A stretch of DNA of 20,791 bases, taken from assembly GCA_047974855.1 (NCBI GenBank), contig JBKECT010000006.1:1-20791 (forward strand). Reading direction: 5' to 3'. A model generated the notes under the pieces. The model did no database searches and was not told where the DNA came from. It saw nothing but the letters and a program-made list of their open reading frames with translations. Below, piece after piece: positions 16,065-20,791 of the stretch. Position numbers and translations under genes: made by a program. This DNA is from CAYNRG01 sp047974855 (lineage in GTDB: Bacteria; Bacillota_I; Bacilli_A; Erysipelotrichales; Erysipelotrichaceae). The stretch's first letter is position 1; the number at the start of each line of letters is the position of its first letter.

Positions 16065-16355
16065 TTATTTTTTTATTGTTTTTACATGACTAATTAACTT
16101 TATTTTTAGATAATATCGCTCATGTTCTTGCGGTAAAAATAACCACAGAAACTTTTTTATAAATGTTTCTCGTTTGTATTCAATGGCAACAAATGAAATT
16201 ACGTGCATCTCTACAATATATCCTTCGACATGGCTATGAATATCAATTCTGTGCTTTTTAAAAATATCTTGCATTGCGCTCGCTTCATCTTTACCGACAG
16301 CCTCTATTACTGTTTCAATTTCTTCAGTAATTAGTAATTCTTTATTAATTTCCAT
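16065..16355 (-). CDS. DUF4312 family protein (EF_0831 type)
   Basis: Small soluble protein of 96 aa belonging to the EF_0831/DUF4312 family (TIGR03578), reported only inside this kind of gene cluster. The sequence has an acidic N-terminal half (TEEIETVIEAVGKDEASAMQ) and a basic C-terminal half rich in aromatic residues (FIKKFLWLFLPQEHERYYL). No catalytic motif is recognised; His residues at IDIHSHVEGY are the most notable. Its start overlaps the end of the SFCGS gene by 11 bases without a strong ribosome site, which indicates translational coupling. A soluble accessory or phosphocarrier-like role in the transporter is speculation. Confidence 0.88.
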   Translation of the reverse strand: MEINKELLITEEIETVIEAVGKDEASAMQDIFKKHRIDIHSHVEGYIVEMHVISFVAIEYKRETFIKKFLWLFLPQEHERYYLKIKLISHVKTIKK

Positions 16356-16716
16356 CTTTATTCCGCAACTTAATTAATTCTTCAGTGATTTTAAGCCCTA
16401 ATTCTTCTGTATCCATAAAGCCAAACCCAAGCACTTGATAACCTTGTTGAACGGCTCCAACTCCAGCAATCACGCTCCTTAAATCATACGTTGCTTTATA
16501 TCCATACTGGTTCTGTGCTGCAAGTGCTCCACCACCACCTCCACCACAAAAGCTAATCCCTAAATCAGCATTGTGCTCTTTCATATACTCACCTAGCTTC
16601 ATATCCGCACCAATCCCAGGGACAACAATAGCCTCCCCACCTGCCGCTTCAACTCCAGACGCAACATTTTGTCCTTTACCCATTCTATGCGCAATGACAA
16701 TTTTTATTTTTTCCAT
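16345..16716 (-). CDS. SFCGS-type glycine-rich protein (EF_0830 family)
   Basis: 123-aa soluble protein of the family named for a Ser-Phe-Cys-Gly-Ser motif (TIGR03577). Here the motif reads LGISFCGGGGGGALAAQ, with Cys57 and Gly in place of the final Ser. The first part, IKIVIAHRMGKGQNVASGVEAAGG, has a short beta strand followed by a Gly-Lys-Gly turn, broadly like the start of PTS EIIB proteins but with His10 instead of Cys; this is only a resemblance. ATG at 16716 follows GGAGG at 6 bases. The gene overlaps the PRD protein gene by 32 bases, an unusually long overlap that fixes their co-expression. Confidence 0.9.
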   Translation of the reverse strand: MEKIKIVIAHRMGKGQNVASGVEAAGGEAIVVPGIGADMKLGEYMKEHNADLGISFCGGGGGGALAAQNQYGYKATYDLRSVIAGVGAVQQGYQVLGFGFMDTEELGLKITEELIKLRNKDGN

Positions 16717-17107
16717 CAGCTTCCTCCTTTTCTCTATTTCTTTCTCTCATTGAGCCAACATGCGTAGCAACAAGGAATTTCTCAGTTCTATTTAACTGTT
16801 TTTTATAATACTTCAATGTAATATCATTTATTGACTCACTGATTTCCAATAAATCTTTATCAATTTGGCTCAACGTTTCTTGATCTAATTCCATCTCAAA
16901 ATTTTCATTTATCCTGTTAAACAACGTTGTTAAATGAGTCACGAAAACACTCCCAGCAGTTTCATCAAAAACAATTCCAAGCTCTTCGCAATGACTTAAG
17001 ACACTTTTTGCATAGTCGTGTATTAGTTCTTTATCATCAGCAGTAATGTCGACCCAATCCCTTGTTCTTTGATTGATTATTTTTTTTATTTCTTCGCTAT
17101 TTATCAT
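16685..17107 (-). CDS. Stand-alone PRD protein (EF_0829/AHA_3910 type)
   Basis: 140-aa protein consisting of one PTS regulation domain and no DNA- or RNA-binding part. The two PRD histidine positions are present: VFVTHLTTLFNRI (His58) and FLVATHVGSMRER (His116). The C-terminal tail is charged and ends in NKNCHCA. The family (TIGR03582) occurs with the DUF4310-4312 cluster. ATG at 17107 follows AGGAG and overlaps the amidohydrolase stop by 11 bases. It may sense or pass on PTS phosphorylation for the neighbouring transporter or regulator; the actual role is unknown. Confidence 0.88.
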   Translation of the reverse strand: MINSEEIKKIINQRTRDWVDITADDKELIHDYAKSVLSHCEELGIVFDETAGSVFVTHLTTLFNRINENFEMELDQETLSQIDKDLLEISESINDITLKYYKKQLNRTEKFLVATHVGSMRERNREKEEADGKNKNCHCA

Positions 17108-18209
17108 TAATCTTTACTCCTATTACCTTATCTCCATTAATTATCATATCTGTTTGATAATAACCATCAACGCTTAATTTGTTTCCATCAGAATCTGTAA
17201 ATGTTTTTAGCTTATCAATTTTACTGATTAAGCAAATATCGGCTATATCGTTTTCTTCTAAACAACAGTTTACACCTAAAATATTCCTCGGATTAATTGT
17301 AACTGCGTTTAATGCCTCAATTTCACTCATTCCGCAGCCAACCATTTTGCTCAATACATCGGATAAATCAAATACCTTCGTATGATAATTTCTTTTGTGA
17401 ATATCCGTAGAAATTGTATACGGCAAAAATCCTTGCTTAATTGCTTTTTGTGCTACATTGAAATTAAAACTTGCCGCACCATGTCCTACATCAAACAAAA
17501 CACCTTCTCTTTGTTTTTTTAATACAATTTCTTTTACTTTCCCATTGCCATCTAAAATACCGCCTTCCTTCCCATGAAAGCAATGCGTTATTATGTCTCC
17601 TTTTTCTACAATTTCAAGTATATCCTCTAATTTCGGTGGAAAATTCCCCACGTGGATCATTACCGGAAGCCCCATTTTTTTTGCGAAACTTTTCCCAGCA
17701 ATAAGTGGCTTCATATCTAAATTCCCCACGACACTTTGACTTGCTCTTAATTTTATTCCTTTAATTACATCAGAATATGCCTTGATCGTTTCTTCTAATT
17801 TTTCTTCATCAACAAATGTATCACTGCTTAGTTCTTTCCCACCTTGTGTAAGTCCAATAGATGAGTAGTTTATAAATGCATACATTTTTGTTTGTCCACA
17901 TTGTGCGTATTCTATAAACTGAGCGAAATCATTGCACCCTGAACTTCCTGCATCAACAATAATTGATGACCCATTATACAAACCAACCGTATCCACATCG
18001 ATACCAATATCAGCTTTAAATGGGAAACTATGGACATGCATGTCAACCAACCCAGATGTTACAATCTTGTCAGTTGCATTAATCATAATGTCAATTTCCG
18101 ATTCCGTGATATCACTAATCAATTTTCCACTCGCTATGTATAGATCCTTCTTCTGAAACAAACAGCATTTTGGATCGTATACGCTACCATTAATAATTTT
18201 AATTTTCAT
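17097..18209 (-). CDS. Metal-dependent amidohydrolase/deacetylase (EF_0837/AHA_3915 type)
   Basis: Amidohydrolase-superfamily TIM-barrel enzyme, 370 aa, probably with two metal ions: GLVDMHVHSF (His58, His60), GIKLRAS (Lys153, likely carboxylated), VMIHVG (His186), ITHCFHG (His209) and ISTDIHKR (Asp269) form the full set of ligands. A composite barrel/sandwich layout is suggested by the first 50 residues. An in-frame TTG at 18221 is possible, but the ATG at 18209 follows GAAAGGGAAT and is preferred. It overlaps the regulator gene end by 11 bases. Beside a glucosaminate pathway, removal of an N-acyl group from the substrate is the natural guess; the reaction has not been shown by sequence. Confidence 0.9.
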   Translation of the reverse strand: MKIKIINGSVYDPKCCLFQKKDLYIASGKLISDITESEIDIMINATDKIVTSGLVDMHVHSFPFKADIGIDVDTVGLYNGSSIIVDAGSSGCNDFAQFIEYAQCGQTKMYAFINYSSIGLTQGGKELSSDTFVDEEKLEETIKAYSDVIKGIKLRASQSVVGNLDMKPLIAGKSFAKKMGLPVMIHVGNFPPKLEDILEIVEKGDIITHCFHGKEGGILDGNGKVKEIVLKKQREGVLFDVGHGAASFNFNVAQKAIKQGFLPYTISTDIHKRNYHTKVFDLSDVLSKMVGCGMSEIEALNAVTINPRNILGVNCCLEENDIADICLISKIDKLKTFTDSDGNKLSVDGYYQTDMIINGDKVIGVKINDK

Positions 18210-20001
18210 ATTCCCTTTCAAAATACAACTCTATTGACTTTAAATCATACTCACTTACTGACTTGTTATATTTGCTATATAAAGACGTTAAGCACTTATA
18301 CACATCATTTTCATCAACAGTCAACATCTCAGAAACAGATCTGAAAATTGTTCTCTCTTGACTGCACTGCATCATTAAGTGAATCATTACCGCAATAAAT
18401 GCATCAATTTCTAATAACCCTCTTATCTCCTCTAGTCTTTTCACCGTATTTGCCGCATCTGTCATCAACTGCATATATTCTATAAATTGATTCCCATCGC
18501 TAACCGAATAAGTCTTTATTTTTGTCACATCTGTCAGCATCAGTGCCTGATTGATTTTCTCAATCTCCCCATCCAACAGTAGTGGAGTAACAATAATTAC
18601 CGGTAACGACGAATGATAAAAATCAATAGTTGATATGATTAAGTCAGCATCATCTTTACTCGCCCTTTGTGCTTCATCGATATTTATGCTATCTAAAATA
18701 TTGATATACGGCATTTTCCTTTGCATATTACTCAGTAGTAATAGCGCACTGCCTTTACCCGTTGTACAGACTACATATGCGTTTGGCATGCGCTCACTAT
18801 TGGTATATGCCGTTGCAAAGTAAATAACAATGTATGATATCTCATCCTCTGATATTTCTTGACCCAGTAAATTAAGTGATAAAATTTCATCATGTACTAT
18901 CTCAAATAATTCGGCATAGTTTTCTTTAATTTCATCTTTAATTGCGTTAAATTCAAAAATTCCAAGCTTCAATCTTTCGATTGTCGCATAAATATGAATT
19001 TTTAAGTTTTCCATCAGTTCAACATCACGATGAAATGGATAATGCAATTTTGAACTTATCCTTTCAATTAGTTGGATAATCAAGACATCTATATGCTTAT
19101 CGCTAGGCAAATTCTCACGGTGTAACAGCAGCAAACGTTGTAGATAGCGAGCTAGGGAATTCATTTCCGAATCTGCTAAATTATACTTTTGAAATGATTT
19201 TTTTATCATCTCTACTTCTACACCTATATCATCACTATTCGTAATTGAATTTATACCTTTACCCATTAACGCCCTTTGAACAGACACAATAACTTGCCAT
19301 ATGTACCTAATTCTATCTTGGTCTTTAAACGAGTACGATTGTAGTGACGCTATACAGTCGATATGATTACAAGCATCAATAATAAGACTAGTACTGAAGT
19401 ATTCCATCAAAGTATTATATATAGACTCCTTTTCAAAATCTAATTTGAAGTGTCCAGGATTTTGATTGGTCAATAAACCGATCAAATCAATTTTTGGCAT
19501 AGATTCAAAAATAAAGGCTACAATTGCTTCTCTTATGTTGGTTTCTTCTCCAGTTATGGATATGCCATTATGTTTATTTATTTCTAAATCGAGCTTGAAT
19601 TGATGTAACCACGCCTTTAAAAGTTCCGTATCCCTATAAAATGTTGCCCTGCTAATTCCTAAATTATCACTGAATTTTTCTACCGTTACCGACTGTTCAC
19701 TGAATAATAAATGATTTAATGATAAGTTTATCCTTGTTCTCTGGCTCAGCTTTGTCAAATACGGGCTAACATTCCTTAGGATTTTCTTAACTTCTGAAAC
19801 TGATTTGCTATTAATGAATGGCAAAATCGTTGTGGTATCATAATCTATGTTGTAATACATACACCATTCTTTAATTGCCTGTATGTCGCTGTATACCATT
19901 CGCTTTGAGATATGGTATTGATTTGCAAACAATTCAACAGTTGCGGTACTCATCTCTGATAGTTGAAGAACAATCTCCCTTTGCCTCACATTGAGTTGCA
20001 T
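18199..20001 (-). CDS. PRD/EIIB transcriptional regulator (BglG/MtlR-like)
   Basis: 600-aa regulator, first gene of the operon. Two N-terminal helix-turn-helix regions (TVELFANQYHISKRMVYSDI near 15-40; TVEKFSDNLGISRATFYRD near 105-125) are followed by PRD-like regions. The first lacks the usual histidine (VSVQRALMG); the second has it (LKIHIYATIERL). An EIIB-like domain carries phospho-Cys412 in AYVVCTTGKGSALLLL. The last 110 residues hold no EIIA; instead FIAVMIHLMMQCSQERT followed by an acidic helix looks like a further PRD-type piece. ATG at 20001 follows AAAGGAGG. It probably activates its own operon under PTS control; the inducer is unknown. Confidence 0.9.
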   Translation of the reverse strand: MQLNVRQREIVLQLSEMSTATVELFANQYHISKRMVYSDIQAIKEWCMYYNIDYDTTTILPFINSKSVSEVKKILRNVSPYLTKLSQRTRINLSLNHLLFSEQSVTVEKFSDNLGISRATFYRDTELLKAWLHQFKLDLEINKHNGISITGEETNIREAIVAFIFESMPKIDLIGLLTNQNPGHFKLDFEKESIYNTLMEYFSTSLIIDACNHIDCIASLQSYSFKDQDRIRYIWQVIVSVQRALMGKGINSITNSDDIGVEVEMIKKSFQKYNLADSEMNSLARYLQRLLLLHRENLPSDKHIDVLIIQLIERISSKLHYPFHRDVELMENLKIHIYATIERLKLGIFEFNAIKDEIKENYAELFEIVHDEILSLNLLGQEISEDEISYIVIYFATAYTNSERMPNAYVVCTTGKGSALLLLSNMQRKMPYINILDSINIDEAQRASKDDADLIISTIDFYHSSLPVIIVTPLLLDGEIEKINQALMLTDVTKIKTYSVSDGNQFIEYMQLMTDAANTVKRLEEIRGLLEIDAFIAVMIHLMMQCSQERTIFRSVSEMLTVDENDVYKCLTSLYSKYNKSVSEYDLKSIELYFEREYEN

Positions 20002-20021
20002 GTTTTCCTCCTTTCTATCTC

Positions 20022-20030
20022 ATTATGCCA
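20022..20030 (-). promoter_or_regulatory. Probable extended -10 promoter of the nine-gene operon
   Basis: Minus strand TGG-CATAAT (20030-20022) fits an extended -10 element just upstream of the regulator's ribosome site. The -35 position carries no clear TTGACA, which would suit a promoter needing an activator. Confidence 0.45.
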
Positions 20031-20061
20031 CATATTGTCAGCGTCAGATTATCAACCCGAT

Positions 20062-20091
20062 ATCACTTATTTCATTAATCAGTGAAGTGAT
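20062..20091. promoter_or_regulatory. Imperfect dyad, possible operator
   Basis: ATCACTT (20062-20068) and AAGTGAT (20085-20091) form a perfect 7-base outer arm, with further partial symmetry inside. It lies about 35 bases upstream of the predicted -10, where a PRD activator could bind. Confidence 0.4.
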
Positions 20092-20226
20092 TGAGAATTC
20101 ATATGAGAAAACAAAATATTTTATTAAATTTTACTGCTTTTTTGATGCGTACTTCCATAAATCAATTATTGTTTCAATTTATCTTTATTATATATCGCTT
20201 TTATTCTTATTAAAATCCTAGATAAC

Positions 20227-20263
20227 ATAAAATGATGATCGACAATATTGCTCATCATTTTAT
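20227..20263. terminator. AT-rich hairpin, possible terminator of the DUF3793 fragment
   Basis: Perfect 12-base inverted repeat ATAAAATGATGA (20227-20238) / TCATCATTTTAT (20252-20263) with a 13-base loop. It lies between the DUF3793 fragment and the nine-gene operon. The T-rich end lies within the arm, so it may act as a weak terminator in either direction. Confidence 0.5.
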
Positions 20264-20366
20264 CTAATTACTTGCTGTATGACCTACACTTGAACCTGAG
20301 TTTCCGATAGAAACTATTGTATCTAAGATTGGATATAATGCATTCATTTTTCAGTGCCCAATGTTT

Positions 20367-20618
20367 TCAAAACCCTTGAATTTCACAAGTTATTAGCACT
20401 TTGTCTAAAGCACTTGTTCTATAAACCAAAATGAGAGCTAATCCTTTTTGTGCTTTTAAAATTTTTAAGATAATCCCATTTTTATTTAGCAACTTGTTAT
20501 ACTGATTTATCGCTTCCAGCAAGTCGCAAATAGACTGATACAAGTAAGAGAACAAATTGCTAACCTTTAAACAAGCTAATGCTGGTACACAATATAATAC
20601 CAGGGTTTCAACAGACAT
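20367..20618 (-). pseudogene. Truncated DUF3793-family gene
   Basis: 83 aa beginning MSVETLVLYCVPALACLKVSNLFSY, which resembles the N-terminus of DUF3793 proteins (YCAPTLAGIKTGNLFS type), and continuing through NKNGIILKILKAQKGLALILVYR. Full-length members are about 180 aa with a later FPHEIGLFLGYP block; here a TGA ends the frame after EIQGF and no later family block was found in any minus-strand frame down to the hairpin at 20263. The start has a ribosome site (AGAGGTG), so a short peptide may still be made. Function of the family is unknown. Confidence 0.6.
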
Positions 20619-20696
20619 AGAAGCACCTCTTTGCTAACTATTACAATTATATGCCTATATAAGAGAATTCAAAACTCAATTCATTGGCTGAATCAT

Positions 20697-20722
20697 AAAA
20701 AAAGATGAGAAATTTCTCATCT
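20697..20722 (-). terminator. Terminator of a gene beyond the right edge
   Basis: Minus strand AGATGAGAAA directly followed by its reverse complement TTTCTCATCT (20722-20703), then TTTTTT (20702-20697). It would end a minus-strand transcript entering from outside the window. The remaining 70 bases to the edge show no clear coding frame. Confidence 0.7.
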
Positions 20723-20791
20723 AAATGAACATGCTTATTACTGATGAACCAATAAGGATAAGGAATGTTATATTCCTTTGTTTTATTAGAA

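Noticed and set aside
1..20791. CRISPR arrays, tRNA or rRNA genes, insertion-sequence transposases
   Set aside because: No regularly spaced repeats, no cloverleaf or rRNA-like segment, and no transposase-like protein were seen on either strand.

Overview
The window is AT-rich, low-GC Bacillota DNA: strong AGGAGG-type ribosome sites, sigma-A-like promoters, several PTS systems and PRD regulators. A DUF3793-family fragment and a GrdB-like protein suggest a Clostridia or Erysipelotrichia-like gut anaerobe. An Enterococcus-type lactic acid bacterium cannot be excluded, because the largest operon has its best-known relative in Enterococcus faecalis (EF_0829-EF_0839). Every supported gene lies on the minus strand, so transcription runs from high to low coordinates.

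Region A (about 4100 down to 1) is a complete aryl-beta-glucoside PTS operon: sigma-A promoter, antiterminator target plus terminator, EIIA(Glc), LicT/BglG antiterminator, a second target plus terminator, EIIBC, and a 6-phospho-beta-glucosidase cut by the window edge. The second antiterminator target is built from the last codons and stop codon of the licT gene.

Region B (12154 down to 4225) is a Lac/cellobiose-family PTS locus: a MtlR/LicR-type PRD activator, an RDD membrane protein, EIIA, a second RDD membrane protein, EIIB, EIIC and a short GrdB-like protein, closed by a terminator. CutC and an M81 (MlrC-like) metallopeptidase follow on the same strand. No glycosidase is present. The two RDD proteins alternate with the PTS subunits. 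A near-perfect 47-base palindrome sits just upstream of the activator gene.

Region C (20030 down to 12753) is a tightly overlapping nine-gene operon: PRD/EIIB regulator, amidohydrolase, stand-alone PRD protein, SFCGS-type glycine-rich protein, DUF4312, DUF4311, DUF4310, D-glucosaminate-6-phosphate ammonia-lyase (DgaE-like) and KDPG aldolase (DgaF-like), ending in a clear terminator. The four middle proteins look like an uncharacterised multi-component transporter. From the flanking enzymes and PTS-type regulators I infer that it takes up, and perhaps phosphorylates, a substituted aldonic amino sugar. This is the best candidate for an undescribed system.

The right end holds a truncated DUF3793 gene and the terminator of a gene lying outside the window.
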